DNA of 51,234 bases from a virus: IMG/VR virus record IMGVR_UViG_3300049048_000105, positions 1-51,234 of that record; one strand, 5' to 3'. Position 1 is the first letter of the stretch. Each line of letters opens with the position of its first letter. Below the pieces are notes generated by a model that saw only the letters and a program-made list of their open reading frames with translations, ran no database searches and had not been told where the DNA came from. Of the stretch, positions 1 through 7,899 are shown in pieces. The position numbers and the translations under genes are program-made.

Positions 1-147
1 GGGTGCAAGCGTCAGCGCAGCAGGGCTTTAGCCCTTTACCACGCCGCAAATCGTGCGCCCCGCTCCTGGCGATGTCGTAAGCTCCCATCAGCCGAGGGCA
101 TACACTCACCCTGCACAATGCTCACGCTCAAAATCGACTAATCCCCC

Positions 148-188
148 GTGCAACGACCCTGCACAGTGAGTGTGCAGGGTCGTTGCAC
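148..188 (-). terminator. Long perfect hairpin after the replication-relaxation gene
   Basis: Two perfect 18-base arms (148-165 and 171-188, beginning GTGCAACGACCC) enclose a 5-base loop. The hairpin lies 33 bases past the stop of the minus-strand gene ending at 221. It has no clear U tract, so it could be a terminator, an mRNA-stabilising stem, or a site acting in DNA. Positions 1-147 hold no gene that I can see. Confidence 0.55.
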
Positions 189-220
189 ACCTTTGGTGCA
201 CACCCATTTCGGGTTTTCGG

Positions 221-1198
221 CTACACAAAGACGGTGTGTTGCCCGGTCGTGATGATCGGCCGGAGCAGGCTGCTGGTCTTCTTCACGGTGTCGATGTAGC
301 GCCAGCTCGCGCCGAGCCGGTCGGGGTGCACGTCGCCCTCGATGGCGAATAGGTACCGCTTGCTCCCCTTGCCCAGGACGCCCGCCGTCGCCTGCATCAG
401 CGTCATCCGCTGGGCTTCGGTGGTCGTGATCACCAGCAGCGTGAAGTCGTTGACGCCGTAACGCTTCATCAGTGCACCACTTCCCATGTAGGCATCGTAG
501 GCGGCAATCTTGTCGGCCCAGGTCTGGGTTGGTCGGGTGCCACGATCCACCTCGATAAACACGCGGCCGCTGATCCGCTCGCCCTTGTCGAAGCCATGGA
601 AGACGCAGGTGGCATCAGGCTGGATGCCGGCCTTCTTCCACAGGAACGTGCCGCCCGATCGCCGCAGGCACGCCTGCACGGTGTCATAGTCTTTGGCCGT
701 CAGGTGTTCGCCCTGCCAGTCCGTGAGCTCAAGGCCCTGGACAGCCTCGAAGCGGCTGCGGATCGCGGCGTAGACCTGGCCAATCATCGCGCCGTGCTCA
801 ACGTTCTGGAACGAGCGCTCGCGCTTGCGGGTGTAGTAGCAGTCCTCAATGAAGGTGCCCTCGTGGTTCTCGGCCAGCAGGCGAGCGCCCAGAGCGGCCA
901 GCATGTAGATGTCCGGGGCGCGGCCAAAGGTGTCGCGCGATCGCTCAATGGGGCGGCGCAGGCGGTACACGATCTCGTGATCGACCAGGTGGCTGAGGCG
1001 GCGGTAGAGGTGGGGTGCGGGGCGGTACGCCTCGGGGGTGCCGGCGGCCTGGGCGGCGGCCCAGCGGTCGCGCCAGGTGGGGAAGTGGAGCCACTCCAGG
1101 GCCTGCGGGGTGATGTAGCGGGCGATGTTGATGGATGCCAGCATCTCGACATCCCGGGGCGTCAGGTAGAACCTCCGTGTTTTGGTTGCAGCAGTCAT
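221..1198 (-). CDS. Replication-relaxation family protein
   Basis: 325 aa. The N terminus has the pattern of the replication-relaxation family (Pfam Replic_Relax): a winged-helix-like start reading LTPRDVEMLASINIARYITPQ, then a region around HLYRRLSHLVDHEIVYRL. The C-terminal half has a nuclease-like core (FIEVDRGT, then KIAAYDAYM) seen in this family. Members are thought to act in DNA relaxation or replication of plasmids and integrative elements and often sit near FtsK/TraB-type translocases. One such translocase is present at 19.8 kb. A GAGG-type ribosome site precedes the ATG. The gene stands alone between a hairpin and the repeat array upstream. Family call good, exact biochemical role unknown. 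Confidence 0.8.
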   Translation of the reverse strand: MTAATKTRRFYLTPRDVEMLASINIARYITPQALEWLHFPTWRDRWAAAQAAGTPEAYRPAPHLYRRLSHLVDHEIVYRLRRPIERSRDTFGRAPDIYMLAALGARLLAENHEGTFIEDCYYTRKRERSFQNVEHGAMIGQVYAAIRSRFEAVQGLELTDWQGEHLTAKDYDTVQACLRRSGGTFLWKKAGIQPDATCVFHGFDKGERISGRVFIEVDRGTRPTQTWADKIAAYDAYMGSGALMKRYGVNDFTLLVITTTEAQRMTLMQATAGVLGKGSKRYLFAIEGDVHPDRLGASWRYIDTVKKTSSLLRPIITTGQHTVFV

Positions 1199-1242
1199 TA
1201 CTCTATCCTCGTGTACATACTCGAATCGGCTGTATTCTAGCG

Positions 1243-2110
1243 CAATTAATATGTCGGGGGTAGAGGATCAGGGGTTTAGGCCTTTGGGCTGCGCTAAAAC
1301 AATGGGTCCGCATGGAGCCTCGTACACCGCCCCGTATGGAGCCTCGTACACCGCCGTTTTCATCTGGTTGTCAGGTTGATAGTGGAGCTGCACGCCTATA
1401 AAGATGTAGGGGGTCTGGAGCAGGTGGTTTGGCACATTGGACTGGGGTAGAGCACGTGGCCTGGATGCGCCCTGGTATGCGTCCTCGCACGCGCCCTGGT
1501 ACACGCCACTTTTCAGATTCAGAAGCGGAAGTATGCTCTTAATTATGTGGGGGGTCTGGGGCAGCCGGTTCAGGGCATTAGGGTGGGTCAAACACATGGT
1601 TCCGGATAGGAACCCGTATGGGAACCTGACATGGGGAACCCGTAAGGGAACATTATCAGGTTGCGGTGGCTGCGCGCCATATTAAAGATGTTTGTGGCGC
1701 AAAGTAAACCGTCCTAAAGGGATGAAGCGGCTGTTTTGAGGCATCAGTAAAGGTGCGGTGAAGTGTACGCTGAAGGTGCAGTAACGTGTATGCTGAAGGT
1801 GCGGTAAAGGTGCGCGGCATATTAAAGATGTGCGGCGTGCGGTTCAGGGCTATAGGGTGGGGCAGATCGGCGGTTCTGAGGGCACACAGAATTACAACAG
1901 GATAACAACAGGATTGCAACAAAATCTCAGCAGGATTACAACAGGATTGCAGAGCGGTGGCTGCGCGGCTCCTTAAAGATGTGCGGCGATGGGTTCAGAG
2001 CATTGGGGCCAGCGAGATCCTCGGTTTGAGGTGATCACTGAATTGCCACAACCATTCCAGTGCCTTGCCGCTACCTTGCCACGATCTTGCCACGACCTTT
2101 TGCATTTATG
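1243..2110. repeat. Six-unit nested repeat array, period 140-153 bp
   Basis: Six diverged units have a shared motif (TTAAAGATGT and variants) starting near 1245, 1398, 1539, 1682, 1822 and 1973. In most units this is followed by GGTTCAGGGCATTAGGGTGG-like sequence, and several end in GGTGGCTGCGCGGC. Between the shared blocks, each unit carries its own unrelated short tandem repeat: a 20-base element at 1312 and 1336; an 11-base element at 1467 and 1491; GGAACCCGTA at 1609 and 1635; AAGGTGC at 1750, 1773 and 1796; CAACAGGAT at 1895, 1906, 1928 and 1939 with a degenerate copy at 1917; CTTGCC at 2064, 2075 and 2086. Inner periods are thus 11 or 23-26 bp. No supported gene lies here. The open frames have no ribosome sites. 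Confidence 0.8.
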
Positions 2111-2150
2111 GAATATGCTAGTACGATATGAGCACATTGGAGGTATAGAA

Positions 2151-2921
2151 ATGGCCGAGATTATCGAATATGAAGAGGCTTCTTTTCGATCCTTATTTCT
2201 TAATTGCTGTTATAACGATCAGTCATTAAGCACGGCAACCGGGTTTGTCGTTGCTCGACCTGATGGGTCTTTTCTGCTTATAACCAACTGGCACGTTGTT
2301 ACAGGTAGGCGTACAGACACAAAAGAGCTTATGAGTTCAAAGGGGGCTATCCCCGATAGAATACGTATCTTTCACAACAGGCTAGGTGTGGTAGGTGAGT
2401 GGGTAGAGAGAACGGAATTCCTGTACGACGAATCAGGTAATCCGCGTTGGCTTGAACATCCTCAGTATAGATCACGGGTTGACGTTGTAGGTCTACCTCT
2501 AACAAATCTTGAAGGGGTAGAAGTTCTGCCGTACTCCTATCATTACAAAAGGCCATTCGGGGTGAGTGACCACTTAAGCATTATTGGTTTTCCTTTTGGA
2601 CTGACAGGAGGAGGTGCTTTGGGCATTTGGGTACAGGGTACTGTTGCTACGGAACCTGCTGTTAATTTCGATGGCTTACCCTGTTTTCTCATTGATAGTC
2701 GTACCCGATCAGGACAATCTGGCTCTCCAGTTGTTGTGTTCAATCGATCAGGAATCGATATATCTCAGGTAGGTGGACTAAGAGCTTATGGAAGCTCTAC
2801 TACGGATTTATTAGGTGTTTACTCGGGACGTATCAATGAAAATTCAGATCTAGGAAGAGTATGGAAGACCTCCGTGGTTGAAGCGATTGCACTATCTGGA
2901 GTAGCTGGTGCCGAAGTCTAA
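2151..2921 (+). CDS. Trypsin-like serine protease
   Basis: 256 aa from ATG 2151, preceded by GGAGG at 2139-2143. The same frame is open back to 1989, but that part lies in the repeat array. The chymotrypsin/trypsin triad is visible: His in TNWHVV, Asp in SRVDVVGLPL, Ser in RSGQSGSPVV. There is no signal peptide, so it probably acts in the cytoplasm. It is AT-richer than its neighbours and monocistronic, which suggests acquired cargo. Stand-alone trypsin-like peptidases of this kind occur in defence-related loci, but a role here is only a guess. The catalytic call is strong, the substrate unknown. Confidence 0.85.
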   Translation: MAEIIEYEEASFRSLFLNCCYNDQSLSTATGFVVARPDGSFLLITNWHVVTGRRTDTKELMSSKGAIPDRIRIFHNRLGVVGEWVERTEFLYDESGNPRWLEHPQYRSRVDVVGLPLTNLEGVEVLPYSYHYKRPFGVSDHLSIIGFPFGLTGGGALGIWVQGTVATEPAVNFDGLPCFLIDSRTRSGQSGSPVVVFNRSGIDISQVGGLRAYGSSTTDLLGVYSGRINENSDLGRVWKTSVVEAIALSGVAGAEV

Positions 2922-2922
2922 A

Positions 2923-2954
2923 CCACAAACGACCCCGATTGGGGCCGCGTGTGG
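2923..2954 (+). terminator. Hairpin after the protease gene
   Basis: The arms ACCCC/GGGG-C around GATT, extended by CCACA and TGTGG, form a stem 2 bases after the protease stop. No T tract follows, so this is a candidate terminator only. Confidence 0.5.
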
Positions 2955-3018
2955 GAGAGAAGAGAGAGGAGAAGGTTTGGCCAGAGTATAGCACGAACTG
3001 GCCGCCAGCGACATTACA

Positions 3019-3594
3019 TCACGGTGTCGGTGGCGCCGGCACCTTAGCCGGGAACTCATAGATGAACTTCAGCAGCATTTCGGTGAACGATATCAACTGC
3101 TCGGCATCCTGCTGTTTCATCAACACAATCTCGTGAGTTGCCTCATTGCCTTTCTTGCGAATGACATCAACCCACCCGCGGCCATTCGGCGGAATAAATC
3201 CCTGTGCTGCAAGGAAGTCAATATACTCGAAAAACTTCAGGTTTGGAGCAGCACCCTGCTCCACCCCAATATGAACAAGCATTTTGCGACACGCCAAAAC
3301 AGCCGCTGTGAAAGCAGAGACGGACATACAGCTCCGCGCCTCGTTATAAAGCTCCTCGACGTGTCTGGGAAGATGTTCCACCGGATTCCCGTAGGCAATA
3401 CCTGGATACTGTTGGCCTGCATCAATATATGTTGGACGTGTACAATAAGAACAAATAAAGATCTTGTAATTTGGATTTTTCGCATAGAACCCTTTGTTGG
3501 GGCCAACAGTTTTTCCACAGTTCCAGCAGGTATAAGAACGGGGTTCTAAGACTCTCGGGTCCTGCCAATCAATCGGGTTGAGCGGTGTTGTCAT
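3019..3594 (-). CDS. DUF4145 domain protein with N-terminal zinc ribbon
   Basis: 191 aa. The N terminus has two Cys pairs, CWNCG near residue 23 and CSYC near residue 50, forming a zinc ribbon. The remainder has the DUF4145 pattern (LYNEARSCMSVSAFTAAVLACRKML, then GNEATHE). DUF4145 is HEPN-related and frequently found in restriction and defence contexts. TAGGAG precedes the ATG. It sits between the protease and the integrase, so it is probably accessory cargo. Function unknown. Confidence 0.75.
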   Translation of the reverse strand: MTTPLNPIDWQDPRVLEPRSYTCWNCGKTVGPNKGFYAKNPNYKIFICSYCTRPTYIDAGQQYPGIAYGNPVEHLPRHVEELYNEARSCMSVSAFTAAVLACRKMLVHIGVEQGAAPNLKFFEYIDFLAAQGFIPPNGRGWVDVIRKKGNEATHEIVLMKQQDAEQLISFTEMLLKFIYEFPAKVPAPPTP

Positions 3595-3638
3595 AGAGTT
3601 CTCCTACAAAGGCGGCTTCGCCGGGATGGATGGATGGT

Positions 3639-4694
3639 CTACTTCAATCCTTCGTTCGATATCTTCTCCGCCTCAATATACCGCATCGGCATATCCAGCG
3701 AGTTCCAGCCGCCGGCGTCCATTAGACGATCGGGCGGCGTCCCAGCCCGGGCGCGTGCAGTGGCCCAGTAGTGGCGCAGGTCGTGGGCCGATAACCCATG
3801 AATGCCAATGGCGCGGCCCAGCTCGGCCACTCGGCCGGTGATGGCGCGCTCGCTCATACCCTGGTGGGTCAGCTGGCCGCCCTTGCGGCTGGCGATCAGC
3901 AGCGGCCCGGTCATAATGGCATCGGTTGCGAGGTATGCGGCCAGGGCGCGCTTGGCATCGGGCCAGAGCTTGTGGGTCTGCACCTTCTGCACCTTGGGTC
4001 GCAGGAAGCGGAACAGGCCACGCTTCATATCAACATCGTCCACCCGCAGCAGGGCCAGCTCGCCGCAGCGCAGACCGTGATCGATGAGCATGGCCATCAG
4101 CACGGCATCGCGCCGACCCTGGGGCGTGTCCGGCTGCTGCTTGAGTGCTGCGGCCTGCTCCGGGGTGATCAGCAGTGTGGTCGCCTTCTTCTTCCCGATC
4201 CGGGTGATGGTGCGTTTGTCGTCGACGCGGCGCAGCTCTTTGTCCTGGTAGCCCTTGACGGTCTTGATGCGGGTGTAGTTGTCGGCATCAACGGTGCCGG
4301 CCTTCATCGCCAACTCGGCATAGACCTTGATCGTCGAAAGCCGGCTGTTGATGGTGGCCAGGGCATAGCCGCGCTGGAGCATCCATTCCACAAAGCCCTG
4401 CACGATCCCCCAATCCAGCCCCGCCCATTGCGCGGGGCTACTGTTGAGGGCCAGGTCAGGACTGGGATCAAGGACGATCTGCGCCTGGTGCAAGTAGACG
4501 CCGAACAAGACAAGGTCCTCGTCCTGGCGCTTGGTGGTGTTGGCCGCCCGCCGGCGCCGGTATTCGGTGAACAGGTGATGCGCCGCCGCCCGGTTGGCCG
4601 CAGCAGCGGCGACGGCGAGCGGCGCAGCTGATCCCGAGGGGAGCACGAGATCGCCGGCGGGAAGAATAATTATGTCGTGTTGCTCATCCATCAT
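3639..4694 (-). CDS. int: Tyrosine recombinase (phage integrase)
   Basis: 351 aa from ATG 4694 (AGGAAG 7 bases upstream); an upstream GTG/ATG at 4718 is less likely. An N-terminal SAM-like DNA-binding domain occupies about residues 60-150. The catalytic domain shows Arg in GLRCGE, the HDLRH box, Trp in AGGWNS and the nucleophile Tyr in MRYIEA. The usual second His is replaced by Trp, which the family tolerates. It should integrate the element into the host chromosome or resolve multimers. No duplicated attachment core can be seen in the window. Confidence 0.92.
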   Translation of the reverse strand: MMDEQHDIIILPAGDLVLPSGSAAPLAVAAAAANRAAAHHLFTEYRRRRAANTTKRQDEDLVLFGVYLHQAQIVLDPSPDLALNSSPAQWAGLDWGIVQGFVEWMLQRGYALATINSRLSTIKVYAELAMKAGTVDADNYTRIKTVKGYQDKELRRVDDKRTITRIGKKKATTLLITPEQAAALKQQPDTPQGRRDAVLMAMLIDHGLRCGELALLRVDDVDMKRGLFRFLRPKVQKVQTHKLWPDAKRALAAYLATDAIMTGPLLIASRKGGQLTHQGMSERAITGRVAELGRAIGIHGLSAHDLRHYWATARARAGTPPDRLMDAGGWNSLDMPMRYIEAEKISNEGLK

Positions 4695-4762
4695 GATATA
4701 GCTTCCTATAACCCCCAATTATCAGTAGCTATTATAGCCCATTCTTTCTGATAATCGGACCC

Positions 4763-5689
4763 TCAATCCAGCGTCGGTTCCTGCACCTCCGCTGCCATGC
4801 GCTGAAGCACCGCCAGCAGCGCCCGGCAGTCGCCCATCGCCGTGTGGTCGCCGCCCGGCAGCCGCTGCCATTTGAAATCCCCATGGTATTCCGACCACTC
4901 GCCCACATAGGCGGAATACTTTGGCATGGCATCAACCCACGTCCCCCGATCTACCCAGGCCCGCGACCAGTCGTAGCGATCGAACGATCGGATCTCTTGC
5001 TCGGGGTCCCAGGCCCGCTCGAGCGCCGAGCGCAGCGCACCATGGTCAAACGGCGCGTTGTAGGCAATGACGGTCCGGCCAACGATCGCCGCCTCTATCT
5101 GATCCGCGATCTCCAGCAATGGTGGCGCGGTTGCTACCATCGCATCGGTAATGCCGTGGACGGCCTGCGCCCCCGGATCGATTGGGTGGCTCGGCCTGAC
5201 CAGCGTGTCGAGCAGGACGCGGCCATCCACGTGGAGGATCGCAATCTGCACGATGTCCGGATTCTCCAGCCGGGTGGTCTCCACGTCGACGAGGACCACG
5301 TCGCCGGCGAGCATCTTCTGCGACCAGCGGGCGGCTTTGCGGCGGGCCGCATCTGCTTCGGCCTGCATCGCCTGCTCGATACACGTATCGCAGATGCCGT
5401 CCTCATCAAGGCCGCCAACCACGACCAGGCCGCACCCGCCACAGGTCCAGCGCTTGGCCTCCGTGGCGGCGCGCGCTTTCTCCAGCGCGGCGAGCTGAGC
5501 CGGCGTGGCGGCCTGCTTCGGCCGCGTCTGGGTGGGGTCGTAGAGCTGGGCGGTACGCCGGCCGCCGCGCCAGACCACCAGCGCTACCGGTTGTCCAGTT
5601 GGAACCAACCCCTCTGCCGCCAGCTGCTTCCTCGTCTTGAGATGAGCGGGCGCCTTATCAAACCACGGATATTCGGGTAGCTGAGCCAT
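4763..5689 (-). CDS. Zinc-binding domain fused to DEDDh 3'-5' exonuclease
   Basis: 308 aa. Residues 1-115 resemble the RRQRL-motif zinc-binding proteins (YPWFDKAPAHLKTRKQLAAEGL, WRGGRRTAQLYD) and carry CGGCG and CDTC cysteine pairs. Residues 125-300 are a DnaQ/RNase T-like exonuclease: LVDVETT (DxE), AYNAPFDHGAL (Asp) and GGDHTAMGDCRALL (His...Asp). It probably trims or proofreads DNA during phage replication or recombination. The fusion of these two domains is unusual to my knowledge. Catalytic residues are complete. Confidence 0.85.
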   Translation of the reverse strand: MAQLPEYPWFDKAPAHLKTRKQLAAEGLVPTGQPVALVVWRGGRRTAQLYDPTQTRPKQAATPAQLAALEKARAATEAKRWTCGGCGLVVVGGLDEDGICDTCIEQAMQAEADAARRKAARWSQKMLAGDVVLVDVETTRLENPDIVQIAILHVDGRVLLDTLVRPSHPIDPGAQAVHGITDAMVATAPPLLEIADQIEAAIVGRTVIAYNAPFDHGALRSALERAWDPEQEIRSFDRYDWSRAWVDRGTWVDAMPKYSAYVGEWSEYHGDFKWQRLPGGDHTAMGDCRALLAVLQRMAAEVQEPTLD

Positions 5690-5710
5690 ACAATGCTCCT
5701 AGTATATTCT

Positions 5711-5749
5711 CCGCAGGTCTAGCGGCCACCAGAGCGGCTAGACCTGCGG
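5711..5749 (-). terminator. Hairpin between ASCH-like gene and exonuclease
   Basis: The 13-base arms CCGCAGGTCTAGC and GCTAGACCTGCGG are perfectly complementary. The stem lies downstream of the minus-strand gene ending at 5825, and an A/T-rich stretch follows on the minus strand. It is probably a terminator or partial attenuator in the minus operon. Next to it, 5757-5797 contains two copies of TCTCCCTGATTTCTC. Confidence 0.6.
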
Positions 5750-5824
5750 ACCGGTCTCCCTGATTTCTCTGCCAATTCTCCCTGATTTCTCGCCGATTTC
5801 GCACGTCTATTCCCGGCCCAATTC

Positions 5825-6607
5825 CTACGCTGATTCTATAGCCGACAGTGCTGTCAGGCTGACAGTGCTATCGGCCTCATCGGCGCTGACGGCGCTGACG
5901 GCGGCCAGGCTGTCAGCGCCGTCAGCGTGCCGGCGAAAGTCGAGCACCCAGACCCACGGGTTGCTTGCCCAGGGTGCCCGTTCAACATTGATCGTGTCCC
6001 ACAAGGAGGCAAACGAATCACGGGGCGTATAACACGGAAAGCCATCAGCATTGAGCGGGTTATAGTTGCGCCACTCGTCGGCATACTCGGGCGGGCAATC
6101 ACCGCCAATCCAATTCTTGTCTATCCCCTCGGCTATAGCATCGGCGTCGCTGATGTCCTGAAGCCGCTCCACCCGGAGCTTCAGGAAGTTCAGGTCGATG
6201 CGGCTGGCCCACCTCGGCAGGTGGATGGATGGCCGCCACACCATGTTCGGGGTGGCATAGCGGCCGGCATTTGGATGCGTGGTACGGCGCATCTCCGGCG
6301 AGCCAGGATCAGCCTTATAGTCCAGGAAGTAGTCCGTCCCGCGGCGCTCTACCCGCCACGCCTCCCGAATCCACAGGCGCCCGCCAGGCTTACCATAGCG
6401 GCAGGTAACGCGGGTCAGGCAGCCGGTGGTTCGGTGGCACGCCAGTGGCCAGCCATCGTCATCAAAGTCGCCCTCGAAGGGGAAGTAGTAGCGCTGGTAC
6501 TGGGCATCCTCAAACAGGCGTCGGGTCTGCGTCTTCAAATCAGCCAGGACCTTGCGCACCATGGCGCCGGTAAATGATAGCGGCCGCTCTACAACATCTG
6601 TAGTCAT
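5825..6607 (-). CDS. ASCH-like conserved phage protein
   Basis: 260 aa from ATG 6607 (AGGAG 7 bases upstream). It has the pattern of a widespread phage protein family related to ASCH domains: PLSFTGAMVRKVLADLKTQTRR near the N terminus, GGRLWIREAW, VWRPSIHLPRWASRI, VERLQDISDADAIAEGI and ERAPWASNPWVWVLDFRR. ASCH domains are predicted to bind RNA or nucleotides. The last 30 residues are Ser/Ala/Asp-rich, encoded by repeated GCTGACGG-type DNA. Function unproven. Confidence 0.75.
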   Translation of the reverse strand: MTTDVVERPLSFTGAMVRKVLADLKTQTRRLFEDAQYQRYYFPFEGDFDDDGWPLACHRTTGCLTRVTCRYGKPGGRLWIREAWRVERRGTDYFLDYKADPGSPEMRRTTHPNAGRYATPNMVWRPSIHLPRWASRIDLNFLKLRVERLQDISDADAIAEGIDKNWIGGDCPPEYADEWRNYNPLNADGFPCYTPRDSFASLWDTINVERAPWASNPWVWVLDFRRHADGADSLAAVSAVSADEADSTVSLTALSAIESA

Positions 6608-6653
6608 GTGATAGCTCCTGGTCATAACATCGGTTACACATAGCTGTCCAGCC

Positions 6654-6672
6654 CGGCACAACCTATGTGCCG
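6654..6672. promoter_or_regulatory. Inverted repeat between divergent genes
   Basis: CGGCACA and TGTGCCG flank a 5-base spacer in the 98-base gap between the minus gene starting at 6607 and the plus peptide starting at 6706. It could be an operator for either gene. Confidence 0.4.
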
Positions 6673-6705
6673 ATCGAACGTACAACCTCCAACAAGGAGG
6701 TATAT

Positions 6706-6885
6706 ATGAAGAATCGCATCATTGGTCGGCTCTTAGGCATCGGAATTTGTCTATCTCTATTCGCAGGCGTTTTTGAACTCGGCACCCCATCGCGGGACTA
6801 TCCCGCTGCGCATGATGAAGTTCCTACGCCAACACCTACGCTTGCTATCGAACTACCGCAACCAGTCATGCAAATTCGGCGCTAA
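6706..6885 (+). CDS. Small secreted or membrane-anchored peptide
   Basis: 59 aa. The start is fixed by a strong AAGGAGG 6 bases upstream of ATG 6706. A positive N terminus (MKNRIIGR) and a hydrophobic core (LLGIGICLSLFAGVF) make a signal peptide or anchor. A Pro-Thr linker (EVPTPTPTLAIELP) follows. It is the only plus-strand gene in a minus-strand region and is bounded downstream by a strong hairpin, so it may be a lysogenically expressed moron. Function unknown. Confidence 0.65.
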   Translation: MKNRIIGRLLGIGICLSLFAGVFELGTPSRDYPAAHDEVPTPTPTLAIELPQPVMQIRR

Positions 6886-6924
6886 TGTGGCGCGAATCTG
6901 GCGCTAGTCCGGTGCAAAGGCGTA

Positions 6925-6969
6925 GCGCTGTCCAGGCCGTTCTGGTGAACTGAATGGCCTGGACAGCGC
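6925..6969. terminator. Bidirectional terminator hairpin between convergent genes
   Basis: The 14-base arms GCGCTGTCCAGGCC and GGCCTGGACAGCGC are perfect, with a 17-base loop. The stem lies exactly between the plus peptide ending at 6885 and the minus early operon ending at 6979, so it probably terminates both. Confidence 0.75.
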
Positions 6970-6978
6970 CAACATTAA

Positions 6979-7899
6979 TTACTCTCCTGTGTTGACTTCC
7001 ACCCGGACGTTGGCTGCAATGAACCCAACCTGGGCTTTAAACGCCGGCGACTCGATGAACATCGCCGCAGCGCTGCGTACTGCATCCAGATCCATGTGCG
7101 GGATAGCCTCAAAGCCCTGGCCGAAGATTTGTTCCTGCAAGGCTTCCACTCGAACCGTGCCCAGCCGCAGCAGTTGCCGGGCGAACTCCACCACCGCCGA
7201 GGCGTAGGCGAACCCCTGCGTATCGATCGCGGGCGCGGCCGCCACCGGCGGAGCAGCGTCGATGATCAGCTGCTGGATGCCACCGGCTCCGCCGGGCGTG
7301 GCCACGGCCAGGTCCTGGGGGGCATCATCGGCCTGGCCAGTGAAGGCGGCGACAGGCACAACGCTCTGCCCAATGATCAGGAGCGGCGGGATCTCGCCGA
7401 TGCTCTGCACGGGGGCCGGGCGGCTCGGCAGCGGCGCTGGGGTGGGCAGCCGTACATTCGTCGTGCTGGCGGGCTTTGGCGGCGGCGCCGGCTTGTGCTT
7501 CTGCACGATGGCTTTGGCCTGAGAGCCGGTCACCTTGACGCCCTGCTCGACCAGCGCCATAGCCTCATCTCGTGCAGCCGGCGGCGTAGAGGGTGATGAC
7601 AGCGCGTACATGGCCGATGCCGCCAGAAATTCCGAAACGTTCGGATTATCCCCAAACTCGCGGGCGGCGCGCATGTAGTTGCCCGCTGTATCTTCGGACC
7701 AGCGGAACTCAGACTTAATCCACTGCAAAAATCCTCCGTGCGGCAACCTCTCCTTCACCTCCATCAGGACCTTCCCGACCTCAATCACCGCCCGGCCCAT
7801 AAACCCACGGATCTCGCTGGTCTTCTGCTCCACGAGCGTCCGGGTATCGGTGTCCAGCGCATCGTAAGAAAACTCCGCGATCATCATCTGCTCGGTCAT
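6979..7899 (-). CDS. DUF3102 domain protein
   Basis: 306 aa. The N-terminal half has the DUF3102 pattern (IEVGKVLMEVKERLPHGGFLQWIKSEFRWSEDTAGNYMRAA), found in phage and plasmid proteins. A Pro-rich linker spans about residues 135-175, and a helical C-terminal domain follows. Its start overlaps the ThiF gene stop by 4 bases, so the two are translationally coupled. It closes the PRTRC-type operon where a ParB-related gene might be expected. A DNA-partition or regulatory role is only an inference. Confidence 0.75.
   Translation of the reverse strand: MTEQMMIAEFSYDALDTDTRTLVEQKTSEIRGFMGRAVIEVGKVLMEVKERLPHGGFLQWIKSEFRWSEDTAGNYMRAAREFGDNPNVSEFLAASAMYALSSPSTPPAARDEAMALVEQGVKVTGSQAKAIVQKHKPAPPPKPASTTNVRLPTPAPLPSRPAPVQSIGEIPPLLIIGQSVVPVAAFTGQADDAPQDLAVATPGGAGGIQQLIIDAAPPVAAAPAIDTQGFAYASAVVEFARQLLRLGTVRVEALQEQIFGQGFEAIPHMDLDAVRSAAAMFIESPAFKAQVGFIAANVRVEVNTGE

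Noticed and set aside
1268-1922. Two minus-strand open frames in the repeat array
   Set aside because: They have no ribosome sites and only mirror the DNA repeats; the repeat periods are not consistently multiples of three.
1243-2110. CRISPR array
   Set aside because: The shared blocks are diverged and the intervals are about 80-100 bases and internally repetitive, unlike spacers; no cas genes are present.
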